From: JAPHTQ01 sp051747405
GTDB taxonomy: Bacteria; Pseudomonadota; Gammaproteobacteria; Thiohalomonadales; Thiohalomonadaceae
Direction: 5' to 3'
Assembly: GCA_051747405.1 (NCBI GenBank)
Contig: JBNJGC010000043.1
Coordinates: 1 to 16,784, forward strand
DNA: 16,784 bases
The position numbers and the translations under genes are program-made. Below, one piece after another: positions 7,845 to 14,234 of the stretch. Positions within the stretch are counted from its first letter, which is position 1. Every line of letters begins with the position of its first letter. Under the pieces are notes generated by a model, which was not told the DNA's origin, made no database searches, and was given only the letters and a program-made list of their open reading frames with translations.

Positions 7845-8390
7845 TCAGCGCGGGCGGCGCAGCAGGACATAGATGGCGCCGGTACCGCCGTCGACGGGAC
7901 GGGCCGAGCAGAAGGCGAGTACCTCGATGCGCTGGCGCAGCCAGTGGTTGACCTTGCCCTTGAGTACCGGCTGTTTGTTGAAGGATCCGTTGCCCTTGCC
8001 GTGGACGATGCGCACGGTCTTGATGCCGCAGGCGAGGGCGTTTTGCAGGAAACCGGTAAGGGCCTGGCGCGCCTCGGCCACTCGCAGACCGTGCAGATCG
8101 AGCTCCGCCTCGACCGTGTAGTGGCCACGGCGGAGTTTGCGCATGACGCTGTGTTGCAGGCCGGGGCGGCAGTAGAGCAGCTCCTCGCCGGTCTCCAGCT
8201 CCGCCGGGTCGGTGCAGTCGGAGAGCATGTCATCGAGCACCCGGGCCTCATCCGCCTCACGTTGGCGGGGGTGAGGCGGTGGCGGGCTACGGTGGGGCGC
8301 GATGCGGTGTTGAGGCAGGGGGACGGCGTCAGCGACCGCTGCCCGGAACAGCGCTTTCTCCTCATCGCTCGGTTCGCCGTGTCTGCTCAT
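7845..8390 (-). CDS. Smr-domain protein, SmrA/YdaL type
   Basis: A 181-residue protein with a C-terminal Smr domain (about 97-178). Its motifs DLHG (98-101) and HGKG (130-133) are the conserved nuclease-associated motifs of Smr proteins. The N-terminus (DEEKALFRAAVADAVPLP) and GLQHSVMRKLRRG (78-89) resemble E. coli YdaL/SmrA more than SmrB/YfcN. Characterised relatives are endonucleases: SmrA nicks DNA, and SmrB cleaves mRNA at collided ribosomes. As I remember it, E. coli SmrA has lost the DLHG motif, whereas this copy keeps it. The proline-rich stretch at 33-41 is probably a flexible linker. A GAGG lies just before the ATG. The gene is divergent from surE. The substrate is not determined from sequence. 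Confidence 0.85.
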   Translation of the reverse strand: MSRHGEPSDEEKALFRAAVADAVPLPQHRIAPHRSPPPPHPRQREADEARVLDDMLSDCTDPAELETGEELLYCRPGLQHSVMRKLRRGHYTVEAELDLHGLRVAEARQALTGFLQNALACGIKTVRIVHGKGNGSFNKQPVLKGKVNHWLRQRIEVLAFCSARPVDGGTGAIYVLLRRPR

Positions 8391-8423
8391 CGCCTCGCTC
8401 GTGGGTATGCCGTATGATTGCGT

Positions 8424-8432
8424 AGTTTACCA
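8424..8432 (-). promoter_or_regulatory. Possible extended -10 promoter for the Smr gene
   Basis: On the minus strand TGGTAAACT gives an extended -10 (TGnTAAACT). No good -35 lies at 16-18 bases. Transcription would begin about 27 bases before the ATG. Weak but well placed in a divergent intergenic region. Confidence 0.35.
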
Positions 8433-8466
8433 TAGGCCGGCGGGCTTCATGTCGGCATGCGGAGGC

Positions 8467-8475
8467 TGCTATAGT
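8467..8475 (+). promoter_or_regulatory. Possible extended -10 promoter for surE
   Basis: TGCTATAGT is an extended -10 (TGnTATAGT) about 30 bases upstream of the surE ATG. TTCATG, 18 bases further upstream, is a poor -35, which extended -10 promoters tolerate. It would drive the surE-pcm-dedA-nlpD-rpoS unit. Prediction by eye only. Confidence 0.4.
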
Positions 8476-8504
8476 AGCCGCTCCTGGCTGGCTGAAAGAC
8501 CTTG

Positions 8505-9263
8505 ATGAAAATACTTATAAGTAACGACGACGGCTATTTGGCGCCCGGCATCCACTGCCTGGCCGAGCACCTTGAGAGAATTGCAGAGATTACCGTGGTG
8601 GCCCCCGAGCGCGATCGCAGCGGGGCGAGCAATTCACTGACCCTGGATGTGCCGCTACGGGCGCACAAGGCCCCGAACGGCTTCTACCGCGTCGACGGCA
8701 CCCCTACCGATTGTGTGCACCTGGCGATCACCGGGATGCTCGACTTTGAGCCCGATATGGTGGTTTCCGGGATCAACGCCGGTGCCAACCTGGGGGATGA
8801 TGTGCTCTACTCAGGCACCGTCGCCGCGGCCACTGAAGGGCGTTTCTTGGGGCTGCCGGCAGTGGCGGTCTCTCTCTGTTCCCAGGGCGGCCACAGCTTC
8901 ACCCACTACGCTACCGCCGCGGCGGTGACGGTGCGGCTGTTGCAACGGCTCCAGCGGCATCCGCTGCCGGCGGATACCATCCTCAACGTCAACGTGCCGG
9001 ATCTGCCCGCGGATAAGCTGCGTGGCTTTGAGGTGACTCGCCTGGGCCACCGCCACAAGGCCGAGGCGGTGATCAAGAGTAACGACCCGCGTGGACGCCG
9101 GATCTACTGGATCGGCCCGGCGGGCGTTGAGCAGGATGCCGGTCCCGGTACCGACTTTCACGCCGTGCGTGAGGGGCGGGTTTCGGTGACACCGCTACAG
9201 GTGGATCTGACCCGGCACAATCTCATCGACAGTGTGGCCGAATGGCTCGATGGGATGGAGTGA
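8505..9263 (+). CDS. surE: 5'/3'-nucleotidase SurE
   Basis: SurE is a metal-dependent phosphatase that removes phosphate from nucleoside 5'- and 3'-monophosphates and is linked to stationary-phase survival. The 252-residue product opens with MKILISNDDGY, which carries the metal-binding Asp pair (residues 8-9). RSGASNSLTL (Ser39 region) and VVSGINAGANLGDDVLYSGT (Asn ligand) follow, with ILNVNVPDLP and YWIGPAGVEQDAGPGTDF further on. A TTG codon sits directly before the ATG at 8505; the ATG fits family N-termini. The ribosome binding site is weak (GAAAG). The stop is one base before the pcm start codon. Confidence 0.97.
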   Translation: MKILISNDDGYLAPGIHCLAEHLERIAEITVVAPERDRSGASNSLTLDVPLRAHKAPNGFYRVDGTPTDCVHLAITGMLDFEPDMVVSGINAGANLGDDVLYSGTVAAATEGRFLGLPAVAVSLCSQGGHSFTHYATAAAVTVRLLQRLQRHPLPADTILNVNVPDLPADKLRGFEVTRLGHRHKAEAVIKSNDPRGRRIYWIGPAGVEQDAGPGTDFHAVREGRVSVTPLQVDLTRHNLIDSVAEWLDGME

Positions 9264-9264
9264 G

Positions 9265-9930
9265 ATGATCCCTTCACAACAGTTCAGCGGCATCGGCATG
9301 ACCTCGCAGCGCACCCGTGAGCGGCTGGTACAGCGGTTGCAGGAGCGGGGGATTCGGAACCCACGCGTGTTGGAGGCCTTGCGCAGCGTGCCGCGCCACC
9401 TCTTTGTGGACGAGGCGCTCGCCTCCCGCGCCTACGAGGATACCGCGCTGCCCATCGGTTGCGGCCAAACGATCTCCCAACCCTATGTGGTGGCGCGCAT
9501 GACCGAGGCGCTGCTCGAGTGTGCCCCGCAAAAGGTGCTGGAGGTGGGGACCGGTTGTGGCTATCAGACCGCGATTCTCGCCAGTCTGGGGCTGGAGGTC
9601 TACAGCATCGAGCGCATCGGTAGCCTCTATGAGCGGGCGCGCAGCAACCTCAGCCAGATCAAGCTCAGCCACGTTCGGCTGCGTCACGGTGATGGCTACG
9701 CCGGCTGGAAGGGACAGGCGCCGTTCGACGCCATCCTGGTCGCCGCCGCTCCGCCCGAGGTGCCCGAGGCGCTCAAGCAGCAGTTGGTCGACGGCGGCTG
9801 TCTGATCCTGCCGGTCGGCGGCGAGGGTGCGCAGCGGCTGCTGCGCATCACCCGCCAGGGGGAACACTACCAAGAGCAGGTGCTGGACCGGGTCAGCTTT
9901 GTCCCCATGCTCAACGGCGCGCAGCGGTAG
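9265..9930 (+). CDS. pcm: Protein-L-isoaspartate O-methyltransferase
   Basis: Pcm uses S-adenosylmethionine to methylate abnormal L-isoaspartyl residues, starting their repair; its pairing with surE is conserved. The 221-residue product contains LPIGCGQTISQPYVVARM (63-80), the SAM-binding loop VLEVGTGCGYQTAIL (91-105), HGDGYAGW (141-148) and DAILVAAAPPEVP. The ATG at 9265 is preceded by GGAG within the surE end and is one base after the surE stop, which favours it. A second Met (residue 12, MTSQRTRERL) aligns with the E. coli N-terminus and is the alternative. A GTG at 9232 would give eleven extra non-conserved residues and is unlikely. Confidence 0.97.
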   Translation: MIPSQQFSGIGMTSQRTRERLVQRLQERGIRNPRVLEALRSVPRHLFVDEALASRAYEDTALPIGCGQTISQPYVVARMTEALLECAPQKVLEVGTGCGYQTAILASLGLEVYSIERIGSLYERARSNLSQIKLSHVRLRHGDGYAGWKGQAPFDAILVAAAPPEVPEALKQQLVDGGCLILPVGGEGAQRLLRITRQGEHYQEQVLDRVSFVPMLNGAQR

Positions 9931-9936
9931 GGTGTG

Positions 9937-10527
9937 ATGAGGCTCTTTTCGCTACTCTACGACAAGGTGCTCGGCTGGGCGCGTCACCGCCACGCCCCGC
10001 TCTATCTGGGGGGGCTGAGCTTTGCCGAGTCCTCCTTCTTCCCTATTCCCCCCGATGTGATGCTGGCGCCGATGGCCCTGGGGCGCCCGCACAAGGCGTG
10101 GCACTATGCGCTGATCACCACACTGACCTCGGTGCTGGGGGGGATGTTGGGCTATCTCATCGGCGTATTCGCCTTCGATTTGGTCTCGCCGTGGCTGCAT
10201 CGGGCGGGCTACTGGGAGGCCTATCTGCGCGCCGGTGAGTGGTTCGAGATCTGGGGCTTTTGGGCGATTCTGCTTGCCGGTTTCTCGCCTATCCCTTATA
10301 AAATCTTCACCATCAGCGCCGGTGTTGTGGGAATGCCCTTCATCCCCTTCGTCATCGCTTCGACGTTAGGCAGGGGGGCGCGCTTCTATCTGGTGGCGGG
10401 GCTGATGCGCTGGGGTGGGGTACGCATGGAGCAGACGCTGCGGGTCTATATCGACCGCATCGGCTGGCTGCTGGTACTACTGGTCATCGCACTCTACTTA
10501 GTCGTTCGCAATGGTGGTCATGTATAG
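9937..10527 (+). CDS. DedA/VTT-family inner-membrane protein (YqaA-like)
   Basis: A 196-residue multi-pass membrane protein of the DedA (VTT domain) superfamily. Family hallmarks are an early ESSFFPIPPDVMLAPMAL segment, GGMLGYLIG (glycine-rich helix entry), the FSPIPYKIFTISAGVVGM re-entrant segment and a GARFYLVAGL motif with an arginine; a hydrophobic helix near the C-terminus ends in VVRNGGHV. Several DedA proteins move undecaprenyl phosphate or affect membrane energetics, but the substrate of this subgroup is not known to me. The ATG at 9937 follows a GTG at 9934; either may start translation. It lies six bases after pcm, and its 3' end overlaps nlpD by 17 bases. A protein of this type between pcm and nlpD recurs in gammaproteobacteria. 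Confidence 0.88.
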   Translation: MRLFSLLYDKVLGWARHRHAPLYLGGLSFAESSFFPIPPDVMLAPMALGRPHKAWHYALITTLTSVLGGMLGYLIGVFAFDLVSPWLHRAGYWEAYLRAGEWFEIWGFWAILLAGFSPIPYKIFTISAGVVGMPFIPFVIASTLGRGARFYLVAGLMRWGGVRMEQTLRVYIDRIGWLLVLLVIALYLVVRNGGHV

Positions 10528-11326
10528 CGTTAACAGGCGGTGGTTATGTCTGCTCTTGCTACTGCTCGGCGGGATGCTCAGCGGTTGCGGTCAGATGCAA
10601 CCGCTGGGCGGACGAAGCGAAATGATCAAATACACCGTCAAGCCGGGCGATACCCTCTTCTCCATCGCCTGGCGCTACGGTTACGACCACCGCCAGGTGG
10701 CGGGCTGGAACAATATCCCCGCCCCCTTCACCATCCATCCCGGACAACACATCTATATCATCCCCCCTTATCAACGCAACGCCCGCCAGGCCAAACGGGC
10801 GGAGAAACAGCCTGCGGCTACCACCACCCGCAGCAGTACCGCTACGGCCAAGGCTCCCGCTACGCCCACCACCACGGCGCTTCCCCGCAGCGCTAAACAA
10901 CAGCGGAGCAAGGCGGCGGTTGAAAAAAAGTCACCGAACCGCCAGAGTCAGAAGATAAGCTGGCAATGGCCTGCCACGGGCAAGGTGATTACCGGCTTCG
11001 CCCCCGCCAAGGGCAAAAAGGGGCTGGATATCCGCGGCAACGCGGGGCAGTCGGTTAAGTCCGCCGCCGCCGGCGAGGTGGTCTACAGCGGCGACGGGCT
11101 TATCGGCTACGGAAACTTGATAATCATTAAACATAACGACACCTACCTCAGCGCCTACGGCCACAACCGTAAGCTGCTGGTAAAGGAGGGCACTACAGTG
11201 AAACAGGGGCAAAAGATTGCCGAGATGGGGGAGAGTGGCAAGCAGGGTGTCATGCTCCATTTTGAGATCCGCCGCGACGGTAAGCCGGTGGATCCGACAC
11301 GCTATTTGCCGAAACAAGGATCATGA
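10511..11326 (+). CDS. nlpD: LysM/M23 lipoprotein NlpD (amidase activator)
   Basis: NlpD is an outer-membrane lipoprotein that activates the peptidoglycan amidase AmiC at the division septum. The 271-residue product has a lipoprotein signal peptide with lipobox LSGC (lipidated Cys26), a LysM domain (about 40-85, YTVKPGDTLFSIAWRYG), a low-complexity Ala/Thr/Ser/Lys linker (about 90-147), and a LytM/M23 domain (about 150-266). The catalytic sites are degenerate: in the HxGxD position the sequence is KKGLD (His replaced by Lys169) and in HxH it is MLH (first His replaced by Met248). That matches activators rather than active peptidases. The start may be 10511 or the ATG at 10520; both lie inside the preceding gene. 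In E. coli a major rpoS promoter lies inside nlpD. Confidence 0.95.
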   Translation: MVVMYSVNRRWLCLLLLLLGGMLSGCGQMQPLGGRSEMIKYTVKPGDTLFSIAWRYGYDHRQVAGWNNIPAPFTIHPGQHIYIIPPYQRNARQAKRAEKQPAATTTRSSTATAKAPATPTTTALPRSAKQQRSKAAVEKKSPNRQSQKISWQWPATGKVITGFAPAKGKKGLDIRGNAGQSVKSAAAGEVVYSGDGLIGYGNLIIIKHNDTYLSAYGHNRKLLVKEGTTVKQGQKIAEMGESGKQGVMLHFEIRRDGKPVDPTRYLPKQGS

Positions 11327-11336
11327 GGGAAGCGAT

Positions 11337-12299
11337 ATGGCCAAAGAGAACAGCCCGGATGATAAGTCCGCCATGGATGGTGAGAGCCTACTGAACGAGG
11401 TTGGTGCTCAACCCGAGCCGGAGGAGGTGGCGGAGGAGCGGACCACCTTCAAGGCGGGCGCCGTCCCCGACGGCCAGTTGGATGCCACCCGGCTCTATCT
11501 GAGCGAGATCGGATTCAGTCCGCTCCTCAGCGCCGAGGAGGAGGTCCACTACGCCCGCCTGGCGCAGAAGGGCGACGAGGCGGGGCGCAAACGGATGATC
11601 GAGAGCAATCTGCGCCTGGTGGTCAAGATCGCCCGGCGCTATCTCAACCGGGGGTTGGCGCTGCTGGATCTGATTGAAGAGGGCAATCTGGGTCTTATCC
11701 GCGCGGTGGAGAAGTTCGATCCCGAGCGCGGTTTTCGCTTCTCCACCTACGCCACCTGGTGGATCCGCCAGACCATCGAGCGGGCGATCATGAATCAGAC
11801 CCGCACCATCCGTCTGCCGATCCACGTGGTTAAGGAGATCAACGTCTACCAACGTGCCGCGCGACATCTGGCGCAGAACCTGGATCACGAGCCGACCCCG
11901 GAAGAGATCGCCGAGATGCTCGACCGGCCCATCGAGGATGTCAAACGCATGATTGGGCTCAACGAGCGGGTCACCTCGGTGGATGTGCCGATGGGGCGGG
12001 ATGCGGACAAGTCACTGCTCGACGCCATCCCCGACGAGAACAATATCGACCCCTCCGACCTGCTGCAGGATGAGGATATCCGCAACAACATCGACCTGTG
12101 GCTCAACAAGCTCACCGATAAACAGCGCGAAGTGGTGGAGCGGCGCTTCGGTCTGCACGGCTACGACGTCTCCACCCTCGAAAAGGTTGGTGCCGAGATC
12201 GGCGTCACCCGCGAACGGGTACGGCAGATCCAGATCGAAGCGCTCAAACGCCTGCGCGAGATCCTCGAAAGCCAGGGCTACAGCGGCGAGGCGCTGTGA
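11337..12299 (+). CDS. rpoS: RNA polymerase sigma factor RpoS (sigma-38)
   Basis: RpoS is the general stress and stationary-phase sigma factor. The 320-residue product has an acidic N-terminus, region 1.2 (LDATRLYLSEIGFSPLLSAEEE, about 48-69), the core-binding and -10-binding region 2 (NLRLVVKIARRYLNRG and FSTYATWWIRQTIERAI), region 3, and region 4 with its helix-turn-helix (TLEKVGAEIGVTRERVRQIQ). Lys166 in HVVKEIN aligns with E. coli Lys173, which is needed for RssB-directed proteolysis, so regulated turnover is possible. The ATG at 11337 has GAGGGA upstream; the 40 residues that could extend the frame upstream overlap nlpD and look non-coding. There is a 10-base gap after nlpD. Confidence 0.97.
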   Translation: MAKENSPDDKSAMDGESLLNEVGAQPEPEEVAEERTTFKAGAVPDGQLDATRLYLSEIGFSPLLSAEEEVHYARLAQKGDEAGRKRMIESNLRLVVKIARRYLNRGLALLDLIEEGNLGLIRAVEKFDPERGFRFSTYATWWIRQTIERAIMNQTRTIRLPIHVVKEINVYQRAARHLAQNLDHEPTPEEIAEMLDRPIEDVKRMIGLNERVTSVDVPMGRDADKSLLDAIPDENNIDPSDLLQDEDIRNNIDLWLNKLTDKQREVVERRFGLHGYDVSTLEKVGAEIGVTRERVRQIQIEALKRLREILESQGYSGEAL

Positions 12300-12310
12300 T
12301 TGCAATACCT

Positions 12311-12463
12311 TAACGCAGAGGACGCTGAGGTCGCAGAGAGTTTTATTTTTTACAGCCGCTAGACTGAGTCGAGGGTGGCTACCTGCACATCGATGACGCT
12401 CGAACAACGTTGGCTTGGCCTTGATTTACTCTGCGTTCCCGGCGTCCTCCGCGTTTCAGTGTT
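12311..12463. repeat. Inverted-repeat element C (rpoS/Mth938)
   Basis: The left arm (12312-12338) and the reverse complement of the right arm (12429-12455) match at 22 of 27 positions. Arms are three 9-base units (CGCAGAGGA, CGCTGAGGT, CGCAGAGAG). The right end continues into GTTTTAG, as in the other copies, and this overlaps the stop codon of the convergent gene. The core (12339-12428) is unrelated to those of elements A and B. It could act as a two-way terminator between rpoS and the opposing gene, though there is no long T tract. Confidence 0.82.
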
Positions 12464-12874
12464 TTAGTCTTCGATAATAATCGCCGCGGCGACACGGCGG
12501 CCTTCGCCGGCCAGGATGTTGTAGGTGCGACAGGCGGCGGCGGAGTCCATGACCTCATAGCCGATCCCGAGGCCGACCAGCGCCTCCAGCTGATTCTGCT
12601 GCGGAAAGCGTAGTCGGGTGCCGCTGCCCAGCAGCAGCACCTGCGGTTGCAGCGCCGCGATAGCCTCCAGCTGCTGCGGCGTTAACGCGTCCACACCGGT
12701 GGGGCCCCAGTGGCGCAGTAGGCTGGTGGGGCTGAGGATGAAGCTTTGGTTGAGGGTGATACGGCCCGCCTCGTCTCGGTCGTCGCCCGGGTCGGGGGAG
12801 TTGAGGCAGACCCCATCCTCGGTAAAAGCGTGGACGGTGTAGATCCCCTCGGACTGTTCACGGGTGAATTTCAT
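12464..12874 (-). CDS. Mth938-like domain protein (DUF498 family)
   Basis: A 136-residue protein of the Mth938/DUF498 type, the fold also found in mitochondrial complex I assembly factor NDUFAF3. Visible family features are the PTSLLRHWGP segment, PQVLLLGSGTRLRFP (about 77-91) and GIGYEVMDSAAACRTYNILAGEGRRVAAAI (about 103-132), the most conserved part. No signal peptide or membrane segment is seen, so it is probably cytoplasmic. Biochemical function in bacteria is not established to my knowledge. It converges on rpoS across repeat element C and is divergent from the aminotransferase gene with 56 bases between. A purine-rich GGGAAAAA precedes the ATG. Confidence 0.85.
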   Translation of the reverse strand: MKFTREQSEGIYTVHAFTEDGVCLNSPDPGDDRDEAGRITLNQSFILSPTSLLRHWGPTGVDALTPQQLEAIAALQPQVLLLGSGTRLRFPQQNQLEALVGLGIGYEVMDSAAACRTYNILAGEGRRVAAAIIIED

Positions 12875-12905
12875 CGATTTTTCCCACGTTTATAGGGGCT
12901 TACGA

Positions 12906-12934
12906 TTGACAGGGATATTCGGCCCCAGTAATGT
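12906..12934 (+). promoter_or_regulatory. Possible sigma-70 promoter for alaC
   Basis: A perfect TTGACA (12906-12911) is followed after 17 bases by TAATGT (12929-12934), which keeps the three most conserved -10 bases (TAnnnT). Predicted transcription would start near 12941, inside the first codons of the longest reading frame, which bears on the choice of start codon. Confidence 0.45.
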
Positions 12935-14196
12935 TACCAGCTTTCGTTCCGCCGTTTCGGGTATCTGTCCCGCCCTTTTTGTGGACCAGTGTTTCGGATT
13001 TCGCCACCTTGCTAGAAGAGTTCCAGAGAATCAAGCGCTTGCCGCCCTATGTCTTCGCTATCGTCAATGAGCTGAAGGCCAAGGCCCGCGCTCGCGGCGA
13101 GGATATCATCGACTTTGGTATGGGCAATCCGGATCAGCCGACCCCGAAGCACATCGTCGACAAGCTTACCGAGGCGGCCCAGCGGCCCGATACCCACCGC
13201 TACTCCATGTCCCGCGGTATCCCGCGGCTGCGCCGTGCCATCTGCCAATGGTACCGGGAGAAGTTCGACGTGGAGCTCGACCCGGAGAGTGAGGCGATCG
13301 TCACTATCGGCTCCAAGGAGGGGCTGGCCCACCTGGCGCTGGCCACCACCGGCCCCGGTGATGCGGTGTTGGTGCCCAATCCGGCCTATCCCATCCACCC
13401 CTACGGTTTCGTCATCTCCGGCGCCGATATCCGCCATGTGCCGATGGTGGAGGGGCAGGATTTCTTCGCCGAGCTGGAGAAGGCGATCCGCCACTCCTGG
13501 CCCAAGCCTAAATTCCTGGTGCTCAACTTCCCCGGCAACCCCACCGCCCAGTGCGTGGAGCTGGATTTCTTCGAGCGGGTGGTGGCGATTGCCCGTGAGC
13601 ACCAGATTTGGGTGATCCACGACAACGCCTATGCCGAGATCGTCTTCGACGGTTATCAGGCCCCGTCGATCATGCAGGTAGAGGGGGCCAAAGAGGTGGC
13701 GGTGGAGTTCTACTCCCTCTCCAAGAGTTACAATATGCCCGGCTGGCGGGTCGGTTTTATGGTGGGCAACCCCACCCTGGTCGCCGCATTGGCGCGCATC
13801 AAGTCCTACCTCGACTACGGTATGTTCACCCCCATCCAGGTGGCGGCCATCGCCGCGCTGGAGGGGCCGCAGGATTGTGTGCGCGAGATCCGTGACATGT
13901 ACCAGAGCCGCCGCGATGTACTGTGCGACGGTCTGCACAGTGTCGGCTGGGAGGTGGAGAGGCCGAAGGCGACCATGTTCGTCTGGGCCCCCATCCCCGA
14001 GGCGTATCGCCACCTCGGCTCGCTGGAGTTCTCCAAAAAGCTACTGCAGGAGGCCAAGGTGGCCGTCTCGCCCGGCATCGGCTTCGGCGAGTATGGTGAC
14101 GACCACGTCCGCTTCGGTCTGATTGAGAACGAACACCGCACCCGCCAGGCGATCCGCGGTATCCGCGACATGTTCCGCAAGGATGGCTTGCTTTGA
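12931..14196 (+). CDS. alaC: Alanine-type aminotransferase AlaC
   Basis: A PLP-dependent class I/II aminotransferase closely resembling E. coli AlaC (YfdZ), which transfers amino groups between glutamate and pyruvate to make alanine. From the longest frame (421 residues): RIKRLPPYVF (33-42), IDFGMGNPDQPTP, YSMSRGIPRLRRAI, SKEGLAHL, PGNPTAQCVE (Asn203 region), HDNAYAEI and the PLP lysine in SLSKSYNMPGWR (Lys265); HVRFGLIEN near the end carries the carboxylate-binding Arg. The first ~25 residues have no counterpart in relatives. A promoter-like pair would begin transcription after the 12931 ATG, so a downstream in-frame TTG at 13009 (giving LEEFQRIKRLPPYVF) is a real alternative start. Confidence 0.93.
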   Translation: MLPAFVPPFRVSVPPFLWTSVSDFATLLEEFQRIKRLPPYVFAIVNELKAKARARGEDIIDFGMGNPDQPTPKHIVDKLTEAAQRPDTHRYSMSRGIPRLRRAICQWYREKFDVELDPESEAIVTIGSKEGLAHLALATTGPGDAVLVPNPAYPIHPYGFVISGADIRHVPMVEGQDFFAELEKAIRHSWPKPKFLVLNFPGNPTAQCVELDFFERVVAIAREHQIWVIHDNAYAEIVFDGYQAPSIMQVEGAKEVAVEFYSLSKSYNMPGWRVGFMVGNPTLVAALARIKSYLDYGMFTPIQVAAIAALEGPQDCVREIRDMYQSRRDVLCDGLHSVGWEVERPKATMFVWAPIPEAYRHLGSLEFSKKLLQEAKVAVSPGIGFGEYGDDHVRFGLIENEHRTRQAIRGIRDMFRKDGLL

Positions 14197-14234
14197 GCCA
14201 TCCCGTTACACCCACCCAACTCCTTTCGACAGCC

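Noticed and set aside
7650..8417. 255-residue plus-strand frame opposite the Smr gene
   Set aside because: Antisense shadow without domain signals; the minus strand carries DLHG and HGKG motifs and a good start.
11217..11336. Forty-residue N-terminal extension of rpoS
   Set aside because: It overlaps the end of nlpD, is Arg/Ser/Cys-rich with no family match, and the ATG at 11337 has a good ribosome binding site.
12935..13008. Riboswitch or T-box leader before alaC
   Set aside because: No conserved leader motifs, no terminator hairpin, and the region is too short for the known classes.
13012..14013. 333-residue minus-strand frame opposite alaC
   Set aside because: Histidine- and glycine-rich antisense shadow of a confident aminotransferase.
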